From positions 62,318,470 to 62,382,469 of the forward strand of contig NC_057925.1 in assembly GCF_018873765.1 (NCBI RefSeq): 64,000 nucleotides of DNA, read 5' to 3'. Shown piece by piece: positions 44,643 to 57,800 of this stretch. This stretch comes from Telopea speciosissima (lineage: Eukaryota > Streptophyta > Magnoliopsida > Proteales > Proteaceae). The number at the start of each line of letters is the position of its first letter. Within the stretch, counting starts at the first letter, position 1. Below the pieces are notes generated by a model. That model was not told the DNA's origin. It did no database searches and was given only the letters and a program-made list of their open reading frames with translations. A program made the translations under genes and the position numbers.

Positions 44643-46342
44643 TGTAGACATAACAACAGTACAGGGATCAAACCATGGTTTCCTAGGAAAACCAATATAC
44701 TACAAAATTAGGGTATTGCACGCCCTGGGTTATCCCATGGTGTCCCATGAGTGCCCCATTAAATTTTAGGGTTTTCCATGATCGCCCATGGGAACCCTGG
44801 TGCATCCCTATTAGGGTTTCTCTTTTCCTATTACGTTCCATAAAATTAATTATCACAATAGGGACGGAGAAATTCATCTCTAGTTCATCACATGGCAAGA
44901 AGGATCCATCCCATACTCGAATGCGCAGCGGAAATCAATCGATTCGAGTTTCTTTCGCATTCCATAAATATTAATAATCAATAAACTGAAGGAATTAATA
45001 AATAATTGCTAACCTCGTGAGCCTCAAGTGTTGCTCCTCCAATAGACAGTGGTTTTTCCTCCAGTGAACGTTCCAAGCAAACAGATCTGAACCTCCAATG
45101 GTGCTACCAAGGTTCTTCAAGCCAATCCCAGATGCTCTCAAACTCTTCAGCACATATCTAGGGTTTCACAAACCTTAACTCTCAAACACAGATGAAAGAA
45201 ACTAGAAGAAGAAGAAGAAGAGATCTCAAAGAGGGAGAGAGAGGCCAAAAAGCAGAAGAAGGGGCCAGGCAAAAACGTGGAGCACTGCCCCCTCTGCATT
45301 TTTGGTCCCCTTTATATAATGCCAGGGTTTAATTAAAAACCCTGAATGGATAAGATTTAATCCCTTTGAGAGTCTGACTCTTTCTCTCTTTGTTTGACAG
45401 TTTTGTTTAAACTCAAAGTGCTCTAAAGGTGAAGAAGCAGAATCTAATAGAGAAAGTATTAATTAGCTTCTTTATTTAATTATTAATGGATAATTACAAT
45501 TAGCATCAAATTCATTAATTAAATGAAGAGCCAATTAAATTAGCAAATTTCAAATAACTCCTTATATGATAACTATTTATCATATACGACCCCCCCACTA
45601 ATCAACATCATCATTATGGAATGTAAGGCATGTACGCATGTACTGCCAAACCCCAATTCATAGTATATGTCCATATACGAGCATCTGTGCATCTGATCGG
45701 GTCTCACAAAACTCGATAAATACTTTGTTCAAATAATTATAAATAATGTATCATTTTATGTAAAATAGATTTTTGCAAAACCATTTCCAAAACGGCACTG
45801 GATCCAGATTTCGATCCGACCATACACAGACAGTCTCAATCTTGGTGTTCCTCAATCGGACAGTGGTGACCATATTAGATAACTTCTTCACTCACAGAGT
45901 GTTCATGCATTTCCAGAACATCGGCTTTGACTCGCTTGAGTCTCAGTCATTGATGAACCAAAGAATGCGATCACACTTTGCAGTGACAGGGTTCCCTCAG
46001 GCACAGGGTGTCGGTGACACATGTCTATCCCTTCCTACATCTGGCAGTAATACATGAGGGAATCAACAAAGTAGATTCTTCGCCAATGCACATATCAAAC
46101 ATGTGAGTACTCGCATTCGTACCCTGACATCACATGTCTAGGTATATCCAATGCGGCGACCATATGATAAGGGTGGTCAGCCCAAACCCTAGTCGTGACT
46201 ATCATTTTAAGTAAAACTTAGGGACACATAATGCTAAAAAAATTTATATCGCATGTGATAATATTAAACTAAAATGTATAAATATTCAATATAAAGGTAA
46301 ATCGGACCGAGCCGAGTTTGACGGACACACATTTGTCCAACA
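44643..46342 (-). mobile_element. Solo LTR with CTTCT target duplication
   Basis: On the minus strand it runs from TGTTGGACAAATG to TGTCTACA (about 1.7 kb, TG...CA). The sequence CTTCT lies immediately outside on both sides (44638-44642 and 46343-46347). A minus-strand TATA motif (GCATTATATAAAGG) lies near 45320. No gag/pol is present, so the internal part was probably lost by LTR-LTR recombination. LTR size suggests a large copia family, but the lineage cannot be set. Confidence 0.75.
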
Positions 46343-46382
46343 CTTCTGTTCTTGACGTGGTATCTACATGAATAATAATCAC

Positions 46383-46544
46383 CTCCAATTCGTTGCCCGC
46401 TTCAATTTCCTCCAATTCTTCACATAGGAATGGAAATGACCACCCTACTCCACCTTGGGCAATGTGTTTGGGCAGGGAATAGAGTGGTCATTTCCACTCA
46501 TATGTGAAGAATTGGAGAAATTGGAGCAGGCAGTGTATTGGAGG
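46383..46544. mobile_element. Fold-back MITE
   Basis: CTTCAATTTCCTCCAATTCT with TCACATA and GGAAATGACCACCCTA pairs with AGAGTGGTCATTTCC, TATGTGAAGAATTGGAGAAA and TTGGAGCAGG. Arms about 65 bp. Confidence 0.85.
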
Positions 46545-47008
46545 GATAACGATTCGTGTATGAGCATGGTTTGAGGTATCAGAAACGGAGTATCGGCTGA
46601 TCTGGATCTATATCGAGACATGTTAATCCCAATACCTGGCTAATTCCATATCAGTGGAACGTTAAGACTAAACTATTACCGGGAGAAAAAACAAAAACGG
46701 TGTAGACTAGGGTGTAGACTAGGGGCGAATCCTTTTAAAAATCAAGGGCAAAATATCTTGAATCTAGATCAATCTTTATCAATATCATATTGGTTTCCAA
46801 GGTGACTCATCCGGAATCCAATAATGTGTACTTCAACCATGGGTATGAGCCTATTTGTTTTTTTTTTTTTTTTTTTTTTTGTGGTAATGTATGACCCCAT
46901 TTGTTGCAACTGCTAGGGTTGTGAAACCCTTTTAAAAGGTCGACATTCTTGGAGTAGGGAGAGGGTGTGAGTCGTTTGATGTAGATGTCACTCTACGAGG
47001 CTGTCCTA
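46545..47008. other. No gene seen
   Basis: Non-coding; T-run of about 22 at 46859-46880. Confidence 0.5.
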
Positions 47009-47325
47009 TGTTTTTGTACGAAAATCATTCTTATACGGCCTTAATCATCGGAATAGAATTCAAAAAAAATGAGTGGATTTTGGATTCAAATCTTTTACGA
47101 TCCAGTTACCCAAGTGGTCATAGCAGCATAGACCATGTGAGGCATGTATTTACCACCTTATCGTTGTCCCAACGAATGCCATGCCCGAACAAAGATAAGA
47201 TGATCATTACGCGCCTCATTGTACCTGTGCTGCTATGACCGCTTTGGCAACTGGGCCGTAAAGGATCTGTTTCGGTAGATTTCATCTGGGCGGTTAAGGA
47301 CGTACAAGAACGGTTCTCATGCGAA
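47009..47325. mobile_element. Long-inverted-repeat element (MITE, possibly Mutator-like)
   Basis: Arms of more than 120 bp. GTTTTTGTACGAAAATCATT, TACGGCCTTAA, CAGTTACCCAAGTGGTCATA and GCAGCATAG on the left pair with CTGTGCTGCTATGACCGC, AACTGGGCCGTAAAGGAT and AAGAACGGTTCTCATGCGAA on the right. No transposase. Long terminal repeats suggest the Mutator type; no clear target duplication was found. Confidence 0.65.
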
Positions 47326-47759
47326 AACCTGAGCTGCCGTCGTGACGTGACCCGATTATCTTGGACTTTAGCCTTTGGGAGAGTATTTAGAAGAGGGAAG
47401 GGCATATCAGTCATTTCGAGGAGAACGCACCACCTATATGATGACGAAGAATGACGATAATAATAATGAGATATTAAAACGTAGGGAATGAGAAATAGCT
47501 GTGACCAGTGAAGTGTGACTCTTCAACAGGCAGGTTTTTTTTTTTTTTTTTGGGTAGATCGAAGCCGAAGGAATCGTCGACGAAGAAGTGGCGAACGAAC
47601 ATAAACATATATCCATCCACATATAAATAATATATATATATATAATAAAAGAGAATTAAAAATATATAAATATAGTTTGATTTTCTTTCGCTTCTCTTCT
47701 TTGTTCTCGGTCACATCTCTCTCTCTCTGTAGACCTCTCTTTGCTCTTCCTCTGTTTTC

Positions 47760-50700
47760 ATGGCGGCATCTACGGCGTCTATTATCTTTTTTTGCATTTC
47801 AGCCATTTCTACGCTTCGACTAGCCTCATCGTTGTCCGTATGCCCTCCTCAATCTCATCTTTTCCTGAGCAATCTTCAATCTCAGTGCCCTGCTGTGATC
47901 TCCCCCTTTTCACATATCGAGGTAACGAAATATCTCGTTTGTTATGTTGTTATTTTATTTAAGAATTTCTGCTTGGGACCTTGGATCGTTTGTTTGATTT
48001 GCCTATTTGGATTGTTTTTTCCTTTATGATGTCAGTTTGGACATGGTATCCCCCCCCCCATTGATTATCAGATTATGGAGACAGGAATGATGGATTTTTT
48101 TTAAAAAAAAATTTAATATTGGGTAATTAGGGTTACATGTTAAGATTCTGGGTTTTTGTATTGGTCTCTCTCTTCGTCATTTAAGATAATTTCTTCTTTT
48201 TTTGGGGGGGGGGGGGGGGTGGTTGTGGTGGTTGAGTTCGTGGTCTGGAAAATAAAGAATCAGAATAAATCCAAACCTGTCTTGGTTGACTTCAAAAGGC
48301 TTTTGGTTGCGTGGGTATCGACTAATTTCTCATATTTCTTTTAGATTATTGTGAAATGTCTTGAGCTATTGGATTATTGCTGACAACTGATTTCAGCCCC
48401 CTTTCAATTGCCTTGTGTTCATTTTTTTCCGAACCTGGATGAGGACTATATTGTTGCTTAGTTTTATGGATTTGAATTCAATTCACAGTTTTCAAAACTC
48501 TCTCCCTATTCTATGCTTCAAATGATATGGTTGGTATTTGGTATTAGCTTTTGTGCTTTTACTTTCTGAAAATTGTGAAAGACGTTTGTGCTTCATGCTT
48601 TCATGAGATAGACATGAAGTCTATCAAAAAGCCACTAGGGTTTGTCAGGCTACTCTGATTGCACTGCTTTTGCCCCTTAGTTTCACTTCTGTTGGGACTT
48701 TGCATGCTTTGTAGAACTAACTACGTATTCTAACCTGGAATTTAAATGATTCTAGACAGCAGGATCAGCAGTAAAAATGAAATGTGATGATCTTGTATCA
48801 AAGATTAATAAAAGGGAGATGTGATGAAGTGAAATATCATAAATGATTTTGGAAAGTTTGAATCCGAGGTCATAATTAGAAAGTTCCACCATGATTAGAG
48901 AGGTCTCAGGCTGTCCATGGATATCTGCTTTTGGAAAGTTTAACTCAGTAGAGACATCTAGTGTACACCATGATTAGAGAGGTCTCAGGCTGTCCATGGA
49001 TATCTGCTTTTGGAATGTTTAACTCAGTAGAGACATCTAGTATAGGGTGTGTAGTTTCAGTTTTTAGAGTTTCTAATTTCATTGTTTTTAGAGTGTTAAG
49101 AAAAAATATTGATTACATTGGTTTAACAACTAACATAACACTTAATAGAGTTGAGTGGTGATAAGGCTTTGTGCAGTTGAGTTCGAAGGACTCATGGGAG
49201 TTGCTACATTTACAGTTCAAAGTTTTAGTTTGAGGTTTGTAATTAGAAGATATTCGTAGAATTGGTCTTTGAGTAATTTAGTTGGGTTTAGTTTTTTTTT
49301 TTTTTCCTTTCACAGTTACTCTTGGTAGTTGTAAACATATTTTTATGCCCCTTGTGGTATGACATGGACCGGATGAGACGAAGGGTAGGTAGATAATTTG
49401 ATTAGAAAAAACAAAAGTAAGTCGAAGACTCCCTCTCTCTACCCTCATTCTCTTTCTTCTCCCAAAAATGGATTTGACCAAAAATCTCAGCTTATGTTCA
49501 ACCCAACCTAGTAAGTTGTAGACTCCCTTGCTGTTCCAAAGGTGAATTAGGGACTCATTAGACTAGGCTAGCTACATAGGAAACTCCTACACCAGTTTGT
49601 GGGCCAAGGCGATATTTTGTGAGATAGAGTTCCCTTGAATAAAAGCACCTTGCTCGATGGATATTAGCTTAGGCAAGATGCACATTTCAGGGAGAACCAG
49701 CTAGCTCTGGGTTTTAGTGGCATTTCACCCTTAATCACAACTCATCCACTGATTTTCAACATCAATCGGTTTGGACCTCCACTTAGTTTCACCCAAGCTT
49801 CATCCTGGAGGATAGATCACCCAGGGATTATCTCTGATCATGCTGCGAGCACTCACAGTGGTAGGAACATTTGAGACTCCAACTCTGGATTTCCTCCTCG
49901 AATTCCCGAGGAACCATTGATGAATAAAACCACTTGACGATTCCATCTCTTCGATCCTTCAATTCGTTTCCGTAGTCCAAAGAAGCAAGAGAGATTGCAA
50001 TGTCTATGAAAATCCAGACACCCACCCCTGAATTCCTCAGACTCGATCTAAAATCATTATAGTACATTATATGAAAGAACCAAGACTGTGACTCAGATGG
50101 AGACCGATGTAGCAGTTTAATATGTGTTGAGAACCCAAAGTTCAACTTGCTTTTACCAAAGTGTGCATTACTTGGTTGCATTAATTAGATTCAATTCGTC
50201 ATAGTTTAGTGAGATACAATGTATGGAGGCTGAAGAGGATGATAGATCGAAAGAGACAACATAAGGGATTAGAAACTAAAGATATGGGATGAATAAGAAC
50301 CTTGAAAATGACGGAAGAGGTGGTTGCAGACGAATAAATGGCGTTAGGGCCACCTTGACCATCATAGACACCAAAAGAAGTGTCGAAGGATCAGACTGGA
50401 TCTGGCTCTGGTCTTCGAGCACCTGGTTGGCCTGAACGACGGCCCTGGAGAAATCACTGAAAGCATAATGACCGATTTCACGGAACCAGAGCACACCATC
50501 TCTACCTTTCTGCCCAGCAGCAGAACCATCAACATTGATGCTAAAGGGCCTCCAACAACAGCGAGAGAGGAGATTCATGAAAGCTCTGAATCCCAACTCC
50601 CAGGCCCTGCTGCAAACTTCAACAGAGATTCATTTTTCTGAATCTCCTAATAATAGAGTACCCAAGCTCAAACGATGTTAAGGAGGTGTTAACATATGAT

Positions 50701-53700
50701 GATGAAATTACCAAAATGCTCCAACATCATTGTGCAGTCTCGAGGCAATGTTTGTTGATTTCGCCCCTTTTCTCAAATTCTTTTGTAGATTCGACTTTAG
50801 AGGTATTTGCTGGCGAAGTTTGCACTGGCCAGGCTGCCTGGGAGTTGGGATTCAGAAAAGGGAGGTTTGGGTAGAAAGAGGGAATCTGGAGTGCAATTTC
50901 ATTGTTAAAAAAATGGTTACATGCTCAGTGTAACCAACCGTGGTTACACCAAGCACAACCCTTTTTTTAATGGGTCAATGGGTTTAGTTAGTTTTTATGT
51001 TCTGTTTTCTAATTTATAGGATGCTTTCTATGTAATTAGTTTATAACAAAGCTTTTAAGTAAAGGGGCTGCTCTTTTTTGGAGTGTTGTAGTCCATACAA
51101 AGACACACATGATGGCTAAGTGGCTGTACTATTCTGGATGAATTGCAGTTTATCTTGTTATTTCTTTCTTCTCTCTTACTTGCATGCTGTGTAGTAAGTT
51201 AGCTTTTGAGTTTATTCTCCAGAAGTTGAGGATAAATTGTTGTTTCCACCTACGACTTATGGGACATTTTTTATATCCTACATTATGGTTTTTTTTTATG
51301 TCAAAGATAATTTTTTTTATTAGAGGCAGACTATGCTTTATGAGTCCTATTCAAGAGGCTATACAAAAAAAATCAGACTGGTAATTCCCCCCCCAAAAAA
51401 AAAAAAGAGACCTCCAGTCTCTTCTAATGTTAGTGTGGGACATGCCAGAAACTCTCTACAAATAGATGCCCAAAGAACAATATTTTCTTTAGGCCTGACA
51501 GTCACCCTGTAAGCTGGTTCAGCATGGTTTTGAAATGCTTTCATTTCCTCAAGCCACAAGCTCCGAAATGTTGTAATACCTATGTCACAGAATATCTTGA
51601 AAGTTCTACGGAAATTTGTAATAGTTTTGTTGTAGTAGAATCTAATGAAATGGAAGGATGATAGCACTTCAGCTGGGATATGGTGACATTTACTACAATG
51701 GGAGAAGTTGGGTTTGGTGACAACACCAGAGCACTATAACCTGCAGCAAAGAAGAAGGAGATAAACTGAGAGGAAGTGGTAGTACTGCCTACAGTTGTAT
51801 TGAGGGCTGAATTCCACAAACCGTGGGCCTAGGAGGGGATTTGTATTTATCAAAAACTAATTACAACTGAATTAAGTTATTAAGTATGCTAATACCCAAA
51901 GCACCCCTCACTAACTTAGACTAACAGTTAGAGCAAAATAACCCGTAATCAAGACTAATACTAAGACATCACCCATGCTCGGCTTGGAATATCCTTGTAG
52001 AAAAACATTCCAAATCAAGGCTTTGGTAAACAAATCTCCAAGTTGACTATCAGAGCTAACAAACGAAGTAGAGTTTGAAGATAAGCATCAATATCGAAAA
52101 CTTCGCCGTCTCATGAAAATAGGAATATTAGCACTGTAAATGGTAGCTTGGTTAATCACAGAACATCTCCATCGGACTGTTGGTAGATTAACCTAGCTCC
52201 TAAACAAATGACGAAGCCACATCAATTCAGCAGCGGTGTGAGCCATAGCTCGATACTCCGGCTCAGCATTGGAACAAGCAATAGTAGTCTCTTTCTTACT
52301 TCTCCATGTAACAAGATTTCCTCCAAAGACGGTACAATAGCCTGTAGTGGATTGTCGATCACTGTCGGTGTCAGCCCAATCAATATCAGAATACTCAACA
52401 ATCCTAGTGTAACCATGGTGATGATAAATAAGCCCCTTCCTTGAAGCACCTTTGAGGTGCTTCAATATGCGACAAGCTGCTTTCCAATGAATTTGCTTAG
52501 GTTTTTGCATGAACTGACTAATTACACCAACAACAAACGAGATATCAGGTCGAGTAATAGTAAGGTATACAAGTTTGTCGACAAGTCTTCGATATTGATA
52601 CTTATCTTTAAACTCCTTATCATCAGACACTCCAAGCTTAACATGAGGATCCATAAGGGTATCTATAGGCTTATAGCTTAACATCCCTGTCTCACTCAGA
52701 AGATCAAGAACATACTTCTGTTGAGACAAACAGAGGCCTTTCTTACTGCGAACAACCTCAACACCAAGAAAATAACGGAGTGCACCCAAGTCCTTCATCT
52801 GAATATGTTGTTGCAAGGAAGTCTTAACCTGTGCAATCCCAAACACATCATTATTAGAAAATTATGTCATCAACATAAACCACCAATGCAATCACTTTAG
52901 AGTCCTGTCGGCGAACAAAAACAGAGTGATCTAAGTAACACTGAGAAAACCCATATGCAGCAATAACTTTGCTAAACTTATCAAACCATTCTCGTGGGGA
53001 TTGTTTCAGCCCATAAATGGCTTTGTGCAACCTGTAAACTTTCTGAGAGTCCTACCCCTGAGCAACATACCCAGGAAGTTGCTCCATATAAACCTCCTCC
53101 TGCAAATCACGATACAAGAAGGCATTATTGATGTCCAACTGGTAGATTGGCCAATCAAGATTAACAACCAAAAGGAATCAGGATGCACATAGAATTTAAC
53201 TATGGAACGGGGGAAAAAGTCTCAAAATAGTCAACCCCATAAGTCTGATTATAGCCCTTAGCCACTAATTGAGCTATCAACTGCTTTATTGAACCATCAG
53301 GGTTATACTTAATAGTGTACACCCAATGACAACATGCACGGTCTTTGTTGGGAGGTAGTTCAACCAATGTCCATGTCTTGCGAGATAGCAAGGCATCCAT
53401 TTGCACATCCATTGCAGTTTTCCTCCAAGGGTGAGACAAAGCATCCTTGTAATGAGAAGGAATAGAATGAGATGTGAGAGAAAGAGCATAAGGATGATAT
53501 AAGCAAGAAGATTAGAGATAGAAATATAATTAGCAATTGGATAGGTAACCAAGGAGTTCTGTGTACAGGAATGAGTATCTTTGTGAAGAGCAATTGGGAG
53601 GTCAGTGATAGAGTATCGAAATCTAGGCAAAGAGTTGGACAGTGGAAGCGGAGGAATGACAGGAGCAGGTGTTTTTTGCTTCGGGCTACGCTTGTATATC

Positions 53701-54826
53701 TGTTAAGGCACCCTAAGAGGATGAGATGTGGGGTGTTGAGTAGCGGGTCCGTAACCTCAAGAGATATGAGTTGAAGAAGAGGTGGTGGACTAGGAGAAAC
53801 AAGGCGTAAATGAGAATCCAAACAACCAAAATAGGGTATGTTTTCAAAAAAGGTAACATTGATACTGACAAGCTGTTGACGAATAATAGGGCCCAAACAT
53901 CGGTAGCCCTTTTGAGTACTAAAAAAACACACACACACACTGATGACCCAAGGAGGTAGTTTATCAAGGCTAGGCATGTAGATTGTGGACAAAATATTGA
54001 CAACTAGAAATGCGAGGAGGCAAACTAAACAAGGGACGATGGGGAAAACAACAGAAAAGGGAATTTTATTAAGAATTAGAGAGGATGGCATCCGGTTAAT
54101 CAAAAAACAAGCAGTCAACACAACATCACCCCAATAAATCTTTGGAATATTCATATGGAACATTAAAGATCTAACAATGTCTTACAAATGACGTTTTTTA
54201 TGTTCTGCCACTCCATTTTGTTGAGGTGTAATATGAACAGTTGGTCTGGTGAATAAACTGGCATTGTTAAAGCAAAAAAGATGAAATTGCATTTTGGGTA
54301 ATTTAAAGAGCATTGTTAGTATGCAAAACTTTCAAACAAACACCAAATTGAATTTTTTTATCAGTAGAAATTTGTTTGATGACAAAGGCACAAACTCAGA
54401 ATGATCTTTCAAAAGGTACAACAATGTCATGCGCGAATGATTGTCAATAAAGGACACAATAATAAAAACCGGACCGACTCTTGACCAGACATGGACCTCA
54501 AATATCAGAATGAACTATATGTCTATATCAAACAAAGACTGACTTGTAGACTCACTACATAACGGAAAAACAGTACGGTAATGCTTGCCAAGCTCTCAGG
54601 TTTCACACTCAAGACGAGAAATAGACTTGCAACTAGGGACCAGATGCTGTAACTTGGATAAAGAAAGGTGCCCTAGTTGGTAATGCCAATGTAAAGGGGA
54701 AACACCAGTGGAGGTAGTAGACGCCACCATAGACGAATATGCAACGTCTAGAGACCATTCCTCTCATATCCTCCACCAATTGTCATCTCAAATAGCTGGA
54801 TGTTGAATTCCCTACGATGGTTAAAG

Positions 54827-54878
<52 letters not shown>

Positions 54879-57800
54879 GGGGAGGTGTGTGTGTGTGTGT
54901 GACAGATGCCTTATAGCAAAATGTTCAACATTTTCAATATTGTTCATAATGGAAGCTGTTTGGACTGCCATGAAATAGTGGGATTGAACCAGAAATTAAC
55001 ACATGACTAGATGATGTGGACATTTACACCGTGTTTGAGTGCTGATCTAACTGCCATGTGGCAAAAATAGCTCATAGCACTGAATTGCTTCAATCCCTGT
55101 CAATGTTACTTCTGTGTGTGTATGTGTGTGTGTGACAGATGCCTTATAGCAAAATGTTCAACATTTTCAATATTGTTCATAATGGAACCTGTTTGGACTG
55201 ACATGAAATAGTGGGATTGGACCAGAAATTAACACATGACTAGATGATGTGGACATTTACACTGAGTTTGAGTGCTGATCTAACTGCCATGTGGCAAAAA
55301 TAGCTCATAGTGCTGAGTTGCTTCAATCCCTGTCAATGTCAAAGAAGTGCAGTTGATTTTGTACAAGTAACAAAATTAGCTTGTGCTTTGATATATTAAC
55401 TGTTTCTTTCTCTCTCTCTCTATTGATTTAGTTTCTTGAAACATTGGTCTGATATCATTATTCAGTCCATGTCATTATTGAGACAATCTCTCAGCTTAGT
55501 AATATAGGAAAAAATAAGAATAATATCTTGACGATATGGTATGAAAATGATCTATGCTAGGTGCCTAGGAGGTCGCCGGGCTTTGCTGTCTGGCAGACCC
55601 CCTCAGTTGATTCCACCACTGCCACCTGGTATCCCCTATTTCATTGCCTTATTTAAGGAACTTTTTATTCACGAGGCCCATTGCAATTTGGGGTTCCTTT
55701 AGATGGCCGACACTGGTGTCCCCTAGACATTTTCCTTGGAATTTTTGTTACCTATTACCTTACATATCATTCACACTCTTATTGGAGGTGATTGTGTGCT
55801 TGTTTTATCTTTCTTTGAAAGTTGTTGGTGTATTTTCGGTGTGGCATATTAGCTACTGCCTTTGATTGCCTGGCTTTTCTGCTCTCTTTAATTTTGGTAT
55901 TCAGTATTCTTTTGTGTGTTGTGGTAATTTTATGTATCTTTTGTGGAATTTTATTTCTCCCATTTTGTAAAGTAGTGTTGCTTGGTTTTTAATTTCAAAG
56001 GTTTCATGGTAGGGAACTGGAGTTAGATGCTCTTTGTGCATGTGATGTAATATCTTTTGAATAGCACTTTTTGGTTTCCAGTACAGGTCACAGTAACACG
56101 TTTAAAATCCTTGCACTTTGAGTTACTCTGAGTTACAGTAATACATTTAAAATCCTTTGAGATACCTGGTTTTGCATTTTCTTCTGCCCTTCGAAGATTT
56201 TCTACCGATTTTATTTAGGTTAGCAGTTGCATTTGTGTTATCCACTCAGCAATTGATTTTCCCTTTGGAAATTTTTTCTGTTAATGAAACTGTGGAAGGT
56301 TCCTTGAGTTGGCTTCACTATGCAGTTGGATTTGATTTCCTTTTTTGTTTTTTTGGGTTACTAGTAAAGGAATTTCTTAGTTCTAATTTAACATGGCTGG
56401 TTTCTATTTCAAGGTGGATGGAGAATCACTTGACAAAGCTCTGAGCTCCAGCCAGAAGAATCTGAATACTGCTGTGCTCTTCTATGCTTCCTGGTGTCCG
56501 TTTTCACGTGGTGTGCTACCCACATTTGATGCCCTCAGTTCCATGTTTCCTCAAATTAGACACTTGGCAGTTGAACAATCTTCGGCCTTGCCAAGGTAGG
56601 AGGATTATGACTCAAAATCTGTTACGCTATGTATGGGTTTGAGTTTTATTTTTTGATGGGATCCACCAAGGATATACCTAGGCTAATATTGATTTGAGTA
56701 CACGATTATTACAATTATCATCATAACTTATTCTGATTGGTTTATGGTTTGTCCAAAGGAATGCCTAAAATTATATCTTTAAGTTCATTCAATTAAATCA
56801 AGGTATGGTTGAGTAGAAATCTGAGCTGGACATATATTCTTTGGTGGATCCCATGTACTGTCCAAAGCCAGAAGTAGCATGTCCAGGGTAAGTGTGAGGT
56901 TCATTGCTTCTCCACAATCCAATGTTTTCATGATTTCTGTTTATTTATTATTAGTGAGTCCATCAGTCTTTCAAGCCTGAGCCACATGGAAAGCTGATGG
57001 CCAATCCGACAGTTTGATTGCCAACTCTCGGATATTTTGATTATTTTTACAGCAGCTGCTGCTGTTGTTGAAGTGTAACTTGTGACAACCCATAGTTTAC
57101 TGACGGTTGGATGGAAAGCCCCCACCCCTGGTCTCATCTCTACTGTATGGCCCACCATGTTAGGATTTTCACCCTTGTATTTTCATGGTTGAATAATACT
57201 TGCTCTAAATTTGCAACCATTTTCAAAGGTTTATACCTCCATGTGAGAAAATAGGATTTGGCTGAAACTTGCCAGACTGATAGATGATTGACGTGGACAA
57301 CATGGCCACCAAACCTGCAAGCTGAGGACTGCGACATGGCTGATATTTGTGTCATCAAGAAAGACTAGGCTTTTCCCTTATTATTATTATTATTGTTTTC
57401 TTTTTTTTTTAAATATTGTTGTTGTTTATGTTAGCGGCTTGGATTAGAACTTTAACTGATTCACATCTGCTTTTGTATTCATAGTTTATTTTGGCTGATG
57501 TCTGTGCCATCAAGAAAGACTAGGCTTTGCCCTTATTATTATTGCTTCTTTTTTTTTTAATATCGTTGTTGTTTATGTTAGCGGCTTGGATTAAAACTTT
57601 AAAATTTCAACTGATTCACATCTGCTTTTGTATTCATAGTTTATTTTCCAGGTATGGAATTCATAGCTTGCCTGCGATATTTTTAGTAAACCAGACAGAG
57701 AGGGTACATTATTGTGGTCCAAAAGATTTGTCCTCTCTCATACAGTTCTATACGAGAATAACAGGTTGGGCTCCTCTGAAATTAATGTGTATTTTATATT

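Noticed and set aside
47523-47714. Minus-strand frames opposite the APRL promoter
   Set aside because: They run through T-runs and (AT)n tracts with no family resemblance.
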